Source: Pterois miles (lineage: Eukaryota; Chordata; Actinopteri; Perciformes; Scorpaenidae). Taken from it: DNA of 64,000 nt. The stretch covers positions 23,018,001 through 23,082,000 of the forward strand of contig CAMQGK010000638.1 in assembly GCA_947000775.1 (NCBI GenBank). The letters are read 5' to 3'. This document shows positions 26,040 to 39,124 of this stretch, one piece after another (the first letter of the stretch is position 1; each line of letters opens with the position of its first letter). The position numbers and the translations under genes were made by a program. Below the pieces are notes generated by a model. It saw only the letters and a list, made by a program, of their open reading frames with translations, made no database searches and had not been told where the DNA came from.

Positions 26040-26640
26040 TACTAGGAAGAGCACCGGCTGTTTATCCCAATGTTCATAGTGGCCAAACGGTGGTACTACA
26101 ACTTCTGGGTCTGTTGCATGTCATTGGACCCAAAAAGACTTTTTCCCATAGACTTACATTGAGAAAAAGACATCTGTAACTCAGCTGATATTTTTATGAG
26201 CTAAACCAACTCCCCAGTATGAACCCTCTTATAACCATTATTTAAATCATTAGGTCCTAAAAGTGGTAAAACGCATTAATAGCCAAATTCAAAGTTACTT
26301 CCTTCTGTTTATCACTATGGAGACCCAGACCGCGACGGCAGCACAAGCCTTGACGGTAGGACCCGCTTACAGAGTCATGTGACCAAGCGGACGCTTCTGC
26401 ACATGTCTGATATGTCAGCCCAATAAGACCCGGAAGACCCAGAAGATCTGGGTACTATTCCAAGCAGAAAATGAGCCATTTTGCCTGCATGTGCTACTGA
26501 GCAATTTTCATAGGAAACGGGGCCCCGCCAACTTCCTGTGTCCCGCAATGCTGGCTCAGACTGTCTGGCTTTCTTAAGGTGGGAGAGTCGCCCAGCTTTT
26601 CTCCTTAAAGTGACGAGCCACTCCTCTATGTTTATATTTC
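26040..26640 (+). repeat. Interspersed repeat, class unknown
   Basis: Words such as CCCATAGACTTACATTGAG, GGTCCTAAAAGTGGTAAAAC and ACCCGGAAGACCCAGAAGA resemble a repeat type I associate with several perciform genomes. It is not duplicated elsewhere in this window, so the call rests on recognition alone. Confidence 0.4.
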
Positions 26641-28564
26641 CTTTAACCGTTTAACAGATAATGTTAGCATTTTAACACTAAGCTTTTTAACCAATTAACA
26701 CTTGCGGTTAACACTTAATTATTAACGCCAGCTACAAAGTACGTTTCCTTCCAGATGTAATTGAGAATGCAGTATCAGAATGCATAACTTATGCATATGA
26801 CAATGAAAAATAATGTATACACTACATACTGCAATCAATTACATGCACTTCTCTACTGTTCATCATTTCAACTGACATGAAGCTTCTTGTCCAGCAGGAC
26901 CATAGATGGAAAGTGAACTTCAGATATTAACGAAGTCTAGAGACTACATGTCTTGGCTGCAGTTATATAATTTGATCATAACAGACATTTGATTGCCAGA
27001 CATCCGACTGCCTTTAGGGCTGAGTATTCAGTGGTTAAAGACATAGAGCAGCAGTATCATGAAATGTTGGCAATGATGTACTGAAAAGGTGAGGCTACTC
27101 AAAAATAATGAGCTGTGTGGGCAGTGCCAGTCGTATAAGATATCATGAACTTTTATCACAGTTTATTATGTTATTTCAGATCAGTGGTACTGATCTGTTC
27201 ACCACTGAGACGCACCAGAGAAAAGAAAATGTCTCTCCTACACCTTAAAATGCCCACTTTTATTTATTTCTAAAATAGCTTAATTGATTTAATTTCCTTC
27301 TGCATAAAAAATAACAATCAAACAGTTTTTACATAAATTATTATATTCCTATGTGATGAAGGCAGCAAGGGATGTGTTAATACAATTTGAAATTTAGTTT
27401 TCCTTACCATTAGAAACCTGTAGCTTTGGTTCTCCTCGGTATATCAAGTTGTATTATCCATCCAGTTACGTAAAGAAATATTCTTAATGTTAAAAAGAAC
27501 AAAAAACGCAGAATAAAATGTTCTTTTACCTTCCAATGTCAAACTCTTTGTAATATATTTCTATTCCTTTAGGGTCTCTGGTATAGCGTTTAGTTACTTT
27601 AACTTGACTTGTTATTTAATTATTTAATGCTATTCATATTGCCCAAATGATATAAAAAATGCTCTTGTAACTCCCTCAAAATTGATTTTATACCAAGTGA
27701 CTTATCACCTACTCCATCGTGAAACTTTTTCTCGTAGCTTTCTTAAAGTGTTAGAAACTATAGTATACTGTATAGTATAATAAAAGTGTTTGATTCGGTA
27801 AATGTACATCATTTATATGACGCTTTTGCCCAAAGTGCTGCAACAATTTGCCCGTCATTCATCAATTCACACATGCTAACACACCAATGATACCACGCAA
27901 GGCACTGGGCTAACAATCAGGAGCTCAAGGACGCTTTGACATGTAGACAGGAGGAGCCCGGCGTCCACAAGCTGTCCACAAAATATAGGACCTTGCTTGT
28001 CAGTCACAACACAAATACATACACACTAACCCTGTTAGTGAACCCTCAAGACTGCAATTATGCCTCATTACATGTCACAGTACTACAGTGTGAGAAAATA
28101 ACCAACAGATTTTGTTGCCAGGATAAAAACACCGTAGGGTCATTCAAATAAAAATGTCCATCCCTCCAATCAGCCAATTTAGGAGAAATGTTGAATACAG
28201 ATATGACAGTTTGGGCCTGAGGGAGGCGCTGTAGAAAAGAGCATCATGTGATGATTAAAACATTGAAATCCATCATCTGAGGATCATGAAAATCCAACGC
28301 TAATTCACAGAAATCCTTCTGTTAGGTTTCCTGTTTTGAGGAACTTCTTGGTATGTTATGACAAATTTATTTCCTAGTAGCTGCTGAAATATCTGGACCA
28401 AAGCACTCATCTCACATCACCTACATCGTCATAGTCGTAGGCCCATGAGCAAGACACAAAACTTAACCGGTATCTGAATAGATTTAAATAATATCTGCTC
28501 TACATTGGAAGCCATTTTCACAAATCCGTTTGTAATAACAATCAGTGGAAGTCTGCTTACGGAG

Positions 28565-28850
28565 GAGGTCGGGATGTTGGATGGGTCAAACAAACATCGG
28601 TCCTTCACCCAGGAGACTGCTGTTTGTGCTGCTCATTTATTTTAATTTACGTCTGTAGATAAACCTAAACCTATGATGTAGCAAACACAGTCATTTTAAG
28701 CCATGATGTTTTTTTCCCTAAACTTCGCAAACAGGTTTTTTTTGTTTGTTTGTTTTCTTTTGTTTCATTTTACAGCGTTAAACATAATTGAGAATGACAT
28801 TTAGTTGTATGGGAACTTTGTAGGAGACAGGTTTACATTACAAACATAAC
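28565..28850 (+). repeat. Family B repeat fragment
   Basis: GGATGGGTCAAACAAACATC, then CACCCAGGAGACTGCTGTTT and TTAAGCCATGATGTTTTTTT, match the plus-orientation arm seen at 2.5, 25.4 and 39.5 kb. Confidence 0.6.
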
Positions 28851-29130
28851 CTATTGTTTCTTGTCATATACACGGCAGTGTCTTATTACACACAGCTGTA
28901 TCTGATGCACCATGGTGCTGGATGATTGGACGAGTATATCAGGTATCGGTGATGAGCCAATTAGTGATTGTCTTATTACATCTCCTGTTGGAAAAACAGC
29001 ACGTAGAGCCGCATATTTTCACATCTAACTCTTTGAATTTAGGGTTTATTTCGACCAAACCAGAATTGGTGATAGTTGGAACAGTGGAAAGACTAGAGTG
29101 GCCATATTTTCAGATCAGACTCTGTGGAGG

Positions 29131-29480
29131 AGGGCTGCACGGTGGTGCAGTGGTTAGCGCTGTTGCCTCACAGCAAGAGGGTCACAGGTTCAATACCGGC
29201 TTGGGACTCTTCTGTGTGGAGTTTGCATGTTCTCCCCCTGTAAGCGTGGGTTCCTCCCACAGTCCAAAGACATGCTGTTTAGGTTAACTGATGACTCTAA
29301 ATTGCCCGTAGGTGAGTGTGAATGGTTGTCTGTCTCTATGTTGTCTGTCTCTATGTGCCCTGCGATGGACTGGCGACCTGTCCAGGGTGAACCCCGCCTT
29401 CGCCCAATGCCAGCTGGGATCGGCTCCAGCCTCCTTGCGACCCCTAATGGGATAAGCGGTTGACGATGGATGGATGGATG
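29131..29480 (+). mobile_element. Full-length tRNA-headed SINE-like retroposon, 350 bp, 13-bp target duplication
   Basis: The head contains TGGTGCAGTGG, a perfect match to the RNA polymerase III A-box consensus, and GGTTCAATACC, a perfect match to the B-box consensus. The body then runs through TGTGGAGTTTGCATGTTCTC, AATTGCCCGTAGGTG and CCAGCTGGGATCGGCTCCAG to a GATGGATGGATG tail. Perfect 13-bp repeats GACTCTGTGGAGG lie at 29118-29130 and 29481-29493. It is the best-preserved copy in the window. Confidence 0.85.
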
Positions 29481-29639
29481 GACTCTGTGGAGGTAGAGTT
29501 GAGTTTGACCAAACCACATTTGGTGATTGTTGGAAAGAGTAACGACGACGGTTTAGGTGAGCTTTCTTTTTATTTCTCTTCAGTTTGAAAGAAGTGTTTT
29601 GTGATGCTCCGCTTTGTACAGCTCATCTTAACATAAATA

Positions 29640-29961
29640 TCAATAAAAAAAAAAAAAAATATCTCATTGTGATTATTCTGACTGATATTAAAATTGTGAC
29701 ATGATTTGCGATATTAGAGGGAATGAATCACTCTCATTTTCATTGAAAAACATATTAAAGTGATTATGGTATGATTCGTGCTGGGATCTGTACCAAACAA
29801 AGATGTTTTCTGAAGTCTGTAATGATGATGTCTAGGCCTAGTCTATTTTAAATGGCATTTTGACACATTTCACCTTTAACAAATATTGCACCTCCTGTGA
29901 TTTGAAATTGCAGTAGGCCACATTGCAGTTTCGCTAACATTTCAATTAACTATGCAGCCCT
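29640..29961 (-). repeat. Decayed GGGCTGCA-type element
   Basis: The right end ATTAACTATGCAGCCCTA is the inverse of the terminus at 709. The interior has TTGTGATTATTCTGAC and TGCGATATTAGAGGG, as in that family. The left border is a poly-A run and is uncertain. Confidence 0.4.
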
Positions 29962-31849
29962 ATCGCTGGTTGGAAAAATTTAACATATTGCCCCAACTCT
30001 AATACAAAGAGTTACCAGAGCAGGTACTACACACCTTGATTAGTTTTCAGCACAAGCCATGTGCCATTAGTGTTAACTGAGTCCTCCTCTCTTCTGAATG
30101 GCAACTCTCTCTAGGTGCTGTCCACTCACATTGGACAGCACTGTTTGGTATTAAGGACCATATTAAACTTTAACAATGGCATGTTATTGCCATTTATTAG
30201 AGCGGCTACTCTATAATTGAGTTACAAGCGAGCTGAGAGGAGAAACATGCCCGGCTTATAAATCACACTGGCACATTAAAAATGACTCTTTTCTTCTGTG
30301 TCTGACATGAGGAAAAACAACTTTAAAATGGAAAGCAGACTGCGATGATAGTGTGAAGCTATTACAATATATGATTCGTTAGTATTGATATACCATTTAC
30401 TCAAAACATCTTGGAGAGCACAATAGCACGACAATACTGCAACGGCGCTGTGTTTCCAACACTAAACAGGATTAGTGTGACAGTGAGAGGCTGGAAGGGG
30501 GGAGTGGAGACAGAGAGAGGGAGAGAGAGAGCAGCCCCTAAGTGAGTCTTTCATTTGTATGCCAGTGGATGGCTGAGAGGCGTGTTGTTAAAAGATAAGG
30601 ACTGGCCTCTGAGGCCACTGAAGACTAACAGAGGGCCTGGCACTGCATGTTACAACAGCAGTATCACAGCCGCTCCACTGTGCTCTACAATACCACTGTA
30701 ACAGATAGGATGCCACTGACACCCAGAGCAGGCTTTTCAGGCGCTGGATTGGTTCCCTGCACACTGTACTGAATCCAAATGACTTCAACACACTGTCCTC
30801 ACATTATGAACTTGGTAGACAACTGCACATGCTGCGTGCCCTGTGCTAAAACCTAAAAAAGTGTCATGAATGCAAACAACAAAGTGAGAAAATTAAGCAA
30901 ATCAAAAGATGAATAAAAGCCTTGTTCTTCCCAGATGACTTAAGTACAATACCATCTGTTCAAAGAAAAAAGCCTCGCCTCCACACAGCTGTGCGACACT
31001 CTGGTCTTAAACTTCTTAACAATAAAAGCAAAATAAGACCTTGTGATAATGTTGAAAGAAAGCACACAATTCAGTATCGGTAACCCTCGGTCATCTGTCT
31101 TGGTCTCACAATTTCTCAAAGCTATGTGTCATTTATTTGGCTCTTCCTGCTGGCATATTTCAGAGCGCTGAACAGGCTGGAATTTGCTGAAGCTTTTCTG
31201 CTGCAGGGGTAGAAATACTGCTCAAGCTATCAGATTGAGGATGCCAAAAAGTTGGCCCATGCATCAAGTTGAAGCATCAGTGGTGCACTTGACAAATGTT
31301 TTAGCTTCCCTTACGGTTACTTTAGCACCTTTGTTTTTGATCTCAGCTAAGTTTAAAATAAAGCTTATTCACATCTGTCAAGTATTATCAGGGGAATTTG
31401 TGCCATTAATGAATTAGACCTGCTGAAACATGTGCACTGCCTCTCATGCAACGTCCTGTACTTGTCTGTTCTTGCATTTAAACTTATTTGTAGTGAGGTG
31501 GCTATATAAAGGAATTACCATATATGGGTTTCTAAAAACTCATCATTTCCAGCTGTCTCCTAAAAATTACATTCCTGTACAGCTAACTAACTAACTAAAC
31601 AGCATTCTCAGTTATGTTTGGAAGCAAACATATTTTGTCATGGATTGCATTTGCCTTTAATGTTCACAAATATATTTGTAAATCCATACACAAATGTACC
31701 ACTTGACGGAGTACAACAAACAACTGGTAGAGCTAGTCATGTAATATATCAAGCGACCACTAATGAAAGTTATGCTGGAATAAAAACATTCAAAATGACA
31801 TGATATAATAACAAGTATAATAAGAGAGAAAGTCCACTACGGGCCAGCA

Positions 31850-32320
31850 GGAGGAGTTGTCATTTTAAGCTAAACAATGATGTTTTTTTTATTAAACCTA
31901 ACCCAGTAGTTTTGTTGCCTAAACCTAACTAAGTAGTGTTGTTGTGTCTTTGGATTTGTTTTGTTTCAATTTCCAGTGTTAACCATGTGTTTAAAACTGT
32001 TTAAAACTGCAGCTATAATCCAGAAGAACATACCTTTCCCTTGAAATGACCACTCTGCGTCACTTTTCTGTGGCAGTTAACGTGATTAATTTTGCAAATT
32101 AAACAAAAACACTTGTTTAGGTTTAGGCAACAAAACCACGGTAGTTTGGTTTCAGAGAAAAACAACATGGTGAACATGGGACCGGAATGAACAGCTGATT
32201 TTAACGTGGAAGTGAAAAGTAATGCATGGGACATGCATTTGCTCTTCATATTACAGCACTTTCCCTGAGATTTTACTGTTGCAGATGGGTTTACACTGTA
32301 CTTAATGGAAAACTTGCCAC
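31850..32320. repeat. Family B: two arms in opposite orientation
   Basis: The plus arm has CAGTAGTTTTGTTGCCTAAA at about 31900. The minus arm has GTTTAGGCAACAAAACCACG at about 32118, followed by GATGGGTTTACACTGTACTT near 32284. A 178-residue open frame crosses the minus arm, but it is made of repeat sequence and is not credible as a gene. Confidence 0.6.
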
Positions 32321-34259
32321 ATCTCCTTCCGCTGCAGAAGAGTGCGGCGGTACTGAACGGCGACAGCTGTGAGAAAGCATCAGTATTTGACTCCCACACA
32401 GAATGGGCTGGCATGGCTAATAAAAATATGAGATAAAAATTATTTGTACCACAAAAACAAATTACAACTGCATTTAAATAAAAAAAAACATTACCTGAAA
32501 TAATGACTGCAATATCTAACTTGTAGTGGAAATTACAGATGATTTGCAAGAGATGTAAATGAATTAATTTTCCCTGTAATTATAACAAATCACAGGTTTT
32601 GTCCCACGTGGATAGGTTTCAATCTTATCTTCATGACCAGTCTTGCTTGCCTCGCTAGCTGGATGCAGCTGGTTTATTACTGTATCTGAAATATTTTCCT
32701 AAACATTACACCCAATTTAGATTAAAACTGCTACAAGGACAGCGCCACGGAGAACATGATTCAATTAACAGTTTTGGGCTTTCAAAAGGGCTGGACATGC
32801 GGAGAGGGGGATGTATGATAGGTTTTTTTTTTTTTAAGTCACAACAGTCAGCGAGGACCCACAGTGCTCAGAACGGATTACTGTATCTGGAGGATTTAAC
32901 ATAAACAATACCAGCCCACGTGCATTGCACATTTCTTGGTCTTCTCATCCAGCCAATTAATCGTCTGTGTGAACAAAAACAAACATATAGCTCTAGATTT
33001 AGCAAGGAAGTGAAGTTCTGCCACTTTGATCAGCCTCCTCGGATTTCATGTTGGCAAATAGCACAAAAACATAACATGCAGCCTTGTTTCTGAATTGAGA
33101 ATCACATCATGTTTAATTGTTCTCCAATGAGATTAGCAGCAGGTAAGACAGAGCTCTCAAGGCACTTAATGAATTACATGAAATGAGATTTGGCTGCAAT
33201 CATAGTAACCATTCAAGACTTATGTGGCTGCCAAGACTGGATCACAGGATAATAACATTTCTGTAATTTTGTTTGGGAACAATTGGATTCAGAGTAATTT
33301 GATAATCTGATAAACAGCTTTAACAGAGGTAGATTATGTCAACCAAAAACCATCCAGACAACGATACTGTGCAACCATGCGTCATCATGACAAATTCACC
33401 AAAAGGTAACCTCGGTCTGGTGCTTTTAGTGTGAACAAGAGAGGGGAAGAAAACGCCTCCAGCGGAACAAATGTTTTGGCCCGTGGCGATGCTGCACAGC
33501 AGAACAGCAGAGAACGATGGGAACATGCATATGAGTGAATGTTAAGCAGTGATAAATGAAGGCAACAAATGCGAACAAGAAACATCTCTTTGTCATTTCA
33601 TTGATGAATACAAGCACCGATTTGTCAGCACCCGATGGAGAATGCTTGTCCTGGCATGGTGATGTATTCAGATAATACAGAGTCAAACTCATTCAAGCAC
33701 TAATTTGCAGCGATGTGGTTAGATTTATCATCCGGCAGATGTTGGGGGTCTTTTTTTCTCCACACGGATACACAGGTGCAGGTGTCGGGGGATGCAGTTT
33801 ACAACTGTGACAATGATGGGAAACAGCTGGTCCAAGAGTCATTCTCCACAACCTCCATGCATTTGAATTGCAACCTCTGAATAAACCTGTCAGATGTGGT
33901 TAGGTATAGGCTGCTGGGGCAATTTTCCAACGCAGGCCACCTCGTCTCCCCTTCTATCTGCTAAATATGCGATGTTGATGCTGGAGTCCCTGGGGAACTT
34001 GCCTTGACAGTGCGTCGGGAGACTCTCTTGGCAAATGCACAAAGAGTCTAAGCCTAATATATTCATCTCTGGCAGCTGTTGATATTACAGCCAGGTTCCC
34101 ATAAGTACAGTATGTGCAGGTAAGCTAAAATCATAATAATTCACTCTCTTTGTGCCTCATGTAGCAAGACAAAAAACTAAATATGGTGGAGCTCAACTCA
34201 TACAGGCTGATATTTAAGCAGCTGTGCATATTTTGTGCTGAAATGGATGGCTTTGTCTT

Positions 34260-35165
34260 TAAAGGGTCAGTTCACCCAAATTATAAAACAACATATTTTC
34301 TCACACTCAGTGGTATACAATCATGTAGATAGCTTTGGTTTCATGAGCTGCTTTTGAATTATCTGTCTCTAATATCTCTGTCTCTAATATTTCTGCAGCC
34401 ACCCCAAAACAATGGAGTTACGTGGAATTACATTTGTGATGGTCACAACGTTGAAAATAGTCTAACAATAAAGCAAGGAATCAGTCTGTCTGTGTGTTGT
34501 GCATATCTTGAACCTCCATTCGATCTACTGCACACTTGATGGGTGTGTTGCTCAGGACATGGGGATGCAGTGTCAAATGTGATGCACTTTGGCCAGATGG
34601 TGGCGCTGTAACAATGAACTTTACGTTTTCTAACTTTCTTATCTCTCCAAATTTTGAACAATCATGACCAAATTTGGTATAGAACATCTTTGGACCAAGC
34701 TGTAAAATGCTATTCTTTTTCATTGTTTATGTTCCATACAGTGTTGTTACAGCTGGCCCTCGAATTTAGCTGAAATGCTGTGGGTAGGGCTTATATCACA
34801 AAAAAGTGCTTTGTATTATCACAACCACAATTGGTGGACATGTCTAGATATGATGTCTGAGTAACCCCGGGTCATTTGGCCGATAGGAGGTGCTGTAACA
34901 GCATCATCTAACTATACAGGAAGTATTCTCTGTCTATGTATGTACGACTGCCCTTTACATATCTTCAGAACCTTTCATCCAAACAACTTCCCAGTTGAAC
35001 AAGAAGCCATAACACAGTTCTCGACAATGCTGAAAGTAGAAGCTGTGGGGGCAAAGTAACTGGACTCTTCTGGATGGGCACAACGCGCTCTGCACTAGTA
35101 CATTGAAAATAGGAACAGCGCCCCCACTATTGTTGATGACTCAAAAATCTTCAGTATTCATGGTT
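34260..35165 (+). repeat. Probable interspersed repeats (two types in series)
   Basis: AAAGGGTCAGTTCACCCAAA at 34261 starts one recognisable repeat type. From about 34540, GATGGTGGCGCTGTAACA and ATGACCAAATTTGGTATAG belong to another that I associate with teleost genomes. Neither is repeated elsewhere in the window. Confidence 0.35.
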
Positions 35166-35399
35166 ATCCAGAGCAGGGTTTTCAAAGTCTGACACCGTGG
35201 GGCCACCTCCTCATGACATTTTATAGCGATAGTGCATTGTGAACAAAAATGTATTAATTGATCTCATTTCTATTTGGGGGATAATCATGCTTCAAATTAT
35301 GACACTACGATTCATATAATGCTTCCGCAGTTGTAAACAGGAAGTATATGTTTCCATGGTAGCCTATTTTTTTGCACCATTAAAAACATGCTGAATTGG

Positions 35400-35745
35400 C
35401 TATTAGTTGGGGGTGTAAGAAATGTATACATTTTGAATTAATAGTTTACATCCAAAGATGAATCTGCCAACACTTACTTCAGTATAATACTATGACGCTT
35501 GATGTAACAGGCATTATAATAAATACAAATGCAGATCCCACTGTTTTGATTGCATAAAAAGTCAACTTGTTTTACTATTTTATGCATATGTTCATGTTGT
35601 TTATACTAGTTTTCCTAAAATTAGATGAAAGAAAACATAATAGGCCAAATCGAGTTTCAATATATCAAAATATATTAAATCGTAACCCCTGTATCATGAT
35701 ACGTATCGTGTCGCCAGTCTTGCCAATATACTCTACAGGCCTAAA
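35400..35745 (+). repeat. Probable short transposon remnant
   Basis: Starts GGGGGTGTAAGAAATGTATA and ends near TATCATGATACGTATCGTGT and CTTGCCAATATACTC. This resembles a GGGGTGTAAGAAA-type element with TATCG-rich ends. Termini are decayed. Confidence 0.35.
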
Positions 35746-35989
35746 TATTAGCAGTTCCCGTTTGCAGTGTACCCATGGATGTATAGACAACTATCACTGG
35801 ATTAATCTGAAGAAAACTTGAAATTGTGATGATTCTCAGGCAAGTTCTTGAGTGATAAGGAGCATCTTTTTCTATGATCTCTAAGCTGGTTATTGGAGGT
35901 TTATTTGTACATTCAACATGTGAGTAATCGGACAAATGTTTTATTTTCTATCCTAATATTCAATGGCAATGCAATTTCAATATACTCAC

Positions 35990-36170
35990 ATATTCTCCAT
36001 ATGTGTCCTGAACTATGGGAGGAGCCGGCCGGTACCCAGCGGTTGGGGGGGCGCCTCTGGCTCTCTGAACCCCCCTCCCTCTGGAAGATGGAGCCCGGCT
36101 GGGTGGGGCTCCTCTGGGCGCTGCTCCTCGGGGCACCGCTGCATGCAGGGGAGGAACTCCTCCTCGACTC
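35990..36170 (-). CDS. khdrbs3: khdrbs3 exon 6 (inferred number): RG/proline-rich segment
   Basis: This 181-bp exon completes the split arginine codon and then encodes 60 residues running from SRGGVPPLHAAVPRG to GYRPAPPIVQDTYGEY. It is rich in RG, PRG and proline motifs, which in this family serve as arginine-methylation and SH3/WW-binding segments, and it closes with the YGEY that starts the tyrosine-rich tail. The acceptor is TTGTGTCAG and the donor is TAT followed by GTGAGT, a strong consensus. The exon is very GC-rich compared with its AT-rich introns. The middle of the segment differs from mammals as expected for low complexity, but the GYRP and DTYGEY anchors fix identity and frame. Confidence 0.93.
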
Positions 36171-36821
36171 CTGACACAAGACAAAAACATCCGCCCAGGT
36201 TCAGATGAAAGAGCAGGAACCCAAATACATATTTTATGTCTTATTCACGTTTTTTGAGGAGAATGTGATAAATTCTGTGAATTATTGGAGGGAGAAATAT
36301 GTGTACATAGTTGGGATGGATTGGGTAGCATAGAGTATATCTTCTTTCTACACAACATGTTCATAAGATCTTAAAGCAATAAGACATATACTATTACAAG
36401 GATAGTATTATATAGCATCAATATGAGCTGTCCACTGCATTCCAGGTCTTTATGATGAGGTGCTGTAATGTATTATGTTTGGAATCAAGCTGCCTCGCCC
36501 ACTTCCTCTCCAGTTAGTGATTTCCTACATTGGCCAGAGTGGCTTGGTACAACCGCAGCGATGAATCTGATACATTCAGCAGCAGGTTATATGTGTAGGT
36601 GGAGACGGAGGAACAACGAGGGTGGAGGGCAAGCTCCTCCAGCTGAGAAAAAGTGAGTCACGTCCATTACTCAAAACACAGCATGTCTTGTGGCTGAATT
36701 GCTTTCCTGTCTATTAAGGAAAATGCAGATGACAAAACTGGTGTTTACGCTTTTTCAGTGATGGATGTTTTCTTGTTTCAGAATACAGCATTGTATTTGG
36801 ACTCTGGGGAAGTGGCACAAT

Positions 36822-36851
36822 AACCTTTTTTTTTTGGGGGGGGGGGGGGTG
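36822..36851 (+). repeat. Poly-T directly followed by poly-G
   Basis: A run of T passes straight into a run of about 14 G. This kind of boundary is often a sequencing or consensus artefact. Confidence 0.8.
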
Positions 36852-38454
36852 GATTTTACTTTTAATAATTAGGTAAACAAGCATGATTCTTGTAAAGCTC
36901 TGCTGCAAAACAGCAACAGCGACTGATCTGTACAGACCTCCTGATGAATTAACACAGAACCAGGAGTCTAACCTGCACTATAATCAAGATGGAAGCAAAG
37001 TCAAGCTGCTCTGTTGGAAATCAAACGCGGCCTGACCTTGTGGTTTGGTAGCGCATTGTTTGAGCTTTTCACACTGACTGAGCTTTCTCTTAAAAGCAGT
37101 TCACTGATCTGAAGCAGCAGCACCAGAAAACCACAAAGGTTGCTCTCCGGGTCATTTTCTTTCTATGCTTCCCATTTCTTCATTGTTATTGGTGAAACAT
37201 CTCAGATTTGGGGCAGGAGGAGAGGAGAAAAAAAAAAGAAAGAAGTGGCTCTTAATATTCTGACTCACGGGGACAGCGGAGGATGTTTACTTGATAGAAA
37301 TTGGACCACCCTCAAGAGGAGAAAGAAAAAACAGTTAAGCACTGAGAGTAACTTCCCCTTTAACAGTGGGGCTTCTCCTCCAGCAACAGCTCCAGTCAAA
37401 GCCAAAGAGGAATATGTGACAGCTACAAAGTGTCCATCCAGAGTCACGCTATTAATCAAAAGTAAACACATGTGAGTGTGAATATGTGAAAAGCTGCATG
37501 TGACTTCCTGTTTCAGAGCCCCTTGTCTTATCACACTTAATTTAGGCATGGTAAACTCTAATTACAGTGTAATTTAAAACAGCCAATTATATTCTGACTC
37601 AGAGCAATACAGACGCCCCATCTCAGTGACCTTGTTTATCTCAGAATCTCATGAAAGGAGTGTTTTCTTTCATAAACACAAAGAACAAACAACATGACTC
37701 TTGGTGCTTTTTTTGCTTTGTTTTGTTTTGTTTTTTTCTCTTTTAAAGCACAGCGTTGACACAGAGAGCCTTAAAGTTTTTTAATGGCCATGAGTATTTT
37801 TATTTGTAGTCTTGTGAGGTCTCAGAGGAGCTGGAATTAGCGTGGGTTCACAGGGATAGTAGAGAGAAAAGCATCTACTGGAGATCATTTACATATAAAG
37901 GCTTTTATTCAAATGTGGCTTTGCATCATTGTGTACTACCAGACACTATTACTATAATTTCTGTTTTTCTATTAAAGGTACTTGTTCCCTTAATGACCTA
38001 TTTGAGCACAGAAGTCCCAGCTAAAATACAGCAACATTACATAGAACAAAGTCTTATATTGTGTAAATGTACAGTCTGAATCACAGTGTGTCTGAGAACA
38101 ACAGAGGAGAGACCGTTGACTCAGAAGCTCCATATTTTCCCAAATGAAATTACGTCTCATAAAAGCAGCTTAATCAGGAGGTACAAGTTTAATGACAATT
38201 GCTGATGATAAAATGAAGATTAGATTTTTTTTACACCTGTCAGTGGCCAATTTTGTGGATTGCCACAATTGGTCAACAACATAATTGCTGAAGAGTTACA
38301 TTCTGTAAATAGTTGTGTGCTTGTGGCGGAGACAGCTGGATTCAAAGTGCCAACCTGCATGAAGGATTCACAGGAGCCTATAAAGCATGTAATCCAGTGT
38401 TACTATTTTAATTATATCTAGCAGATATCTGCCTCACAATTTACTATTTCCTCT

Positions 38455-38840
38455 TCCAAGAGGTGGACATAGCCACGTTACGTCACCCATTGGTTTGTGG
38501 ACTACGGTTTTAAAGCCTTGAATTGGGCATTTTGGTGCTCGCCATCTTGGTTTTTGCAACCAGAGTGACATGAAAAGGTGGAGCTAAATCCAACTGAACT
38601 GAATGGGACCATAATTTACTAAATGAACATCATGCTGTATTGAAGAAGACTTTAAACCAACGATTGAGACCATAAACTCATGTTTACAGTGTTTACTGTG
38701 GTAATAAATCAAGTGAGAAGTAGGCTCATTTTCTCATAGACTTCTATACAATCAGACTACAACCAGAGGAGTCGCCCCCTGCTGGCTGTTAGAAATAATG
38801 CAGGTTTAAGGTACTTCTGTGTTAGAGGTTGCCGCCTGCT
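38455..38840 (+). repeat. Family C repeat, internally deleted copy
   Basis: GGCATTTTGGTGCTCGCCAT, then TGGGACCATAATTTACTAAA and GAGAAGTAGGCTCATTTTCT, then CGCCCCCTGCTGGCTGTTAG, match the copies at 47.9 and 50.3 kb. About 200 bases present in the 50.3-kb copy are missing here. Confidence 0.7.
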
Positions 38841-39124
38841 CCAAACTCCTTCAGAGCTCTATTAAGTTGCCACGAATGCAAACTCAACATTTCCTACTGA
38901 TGCTGCTTCACATTAAAAGCATACAACTGGCAAAATATGGGCAGCTTTTTAATGTGAAGCTATTACAGGAAATGCAATGTATTTGTCCTAGAGGTTAGTG
39001 CTAACAGCAATCAGAAATGCCTCTACAAAACAAAACATGGTCATTTTCTCCATTACTTGTGGATCAGTTTTAAATATTGCAGTCAGTAATGGAACAATCA
39101 GGAGCAGCCACAGAACCACAGCAA

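Larger units (their letters stand above)
20532..35989 (-). other. khdrbs3: khdrbs3 intron 6
   Basis: The 15.5-kb intron contains a G/A-homopolymer block (22089-22452), TG and GGAT microsatellites, a decayed inverted-repeat element (about 22586-23825), SINE-like copies (23932-24265 and 29131-29480), family B copies near 25.3, 28.6 and 32 kb, and other repeats near 26, 34.5 and 35.5 kb. Stretches 20560-22080, 24300-25250, 26650-28560, 29970-31820 and 32350-34250 contain nothing I recognise apart from short simple repeats. Confidence 0.85.

Noticed and set aside
29131..29200. Possible tRNA gene from perfect A and B boxes
   Set aside because: There is no cloverleaf-length tRNA with acceptor stem. 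The boxes belong to the head of a 350-bp retroposon flanked by target duplications.
32013..32549. 178-residue open frame on the minus strand
   Set aside because: It runs through a family B repeat arm and unique flank, has no recognisable domain, and family B copies elsewhere do not keep the frame open.
35893..36208. Two plus-strand frames over exon 6
   Set aside because: They are antisense shadows of the GC-rich RG exon on the minus strand.
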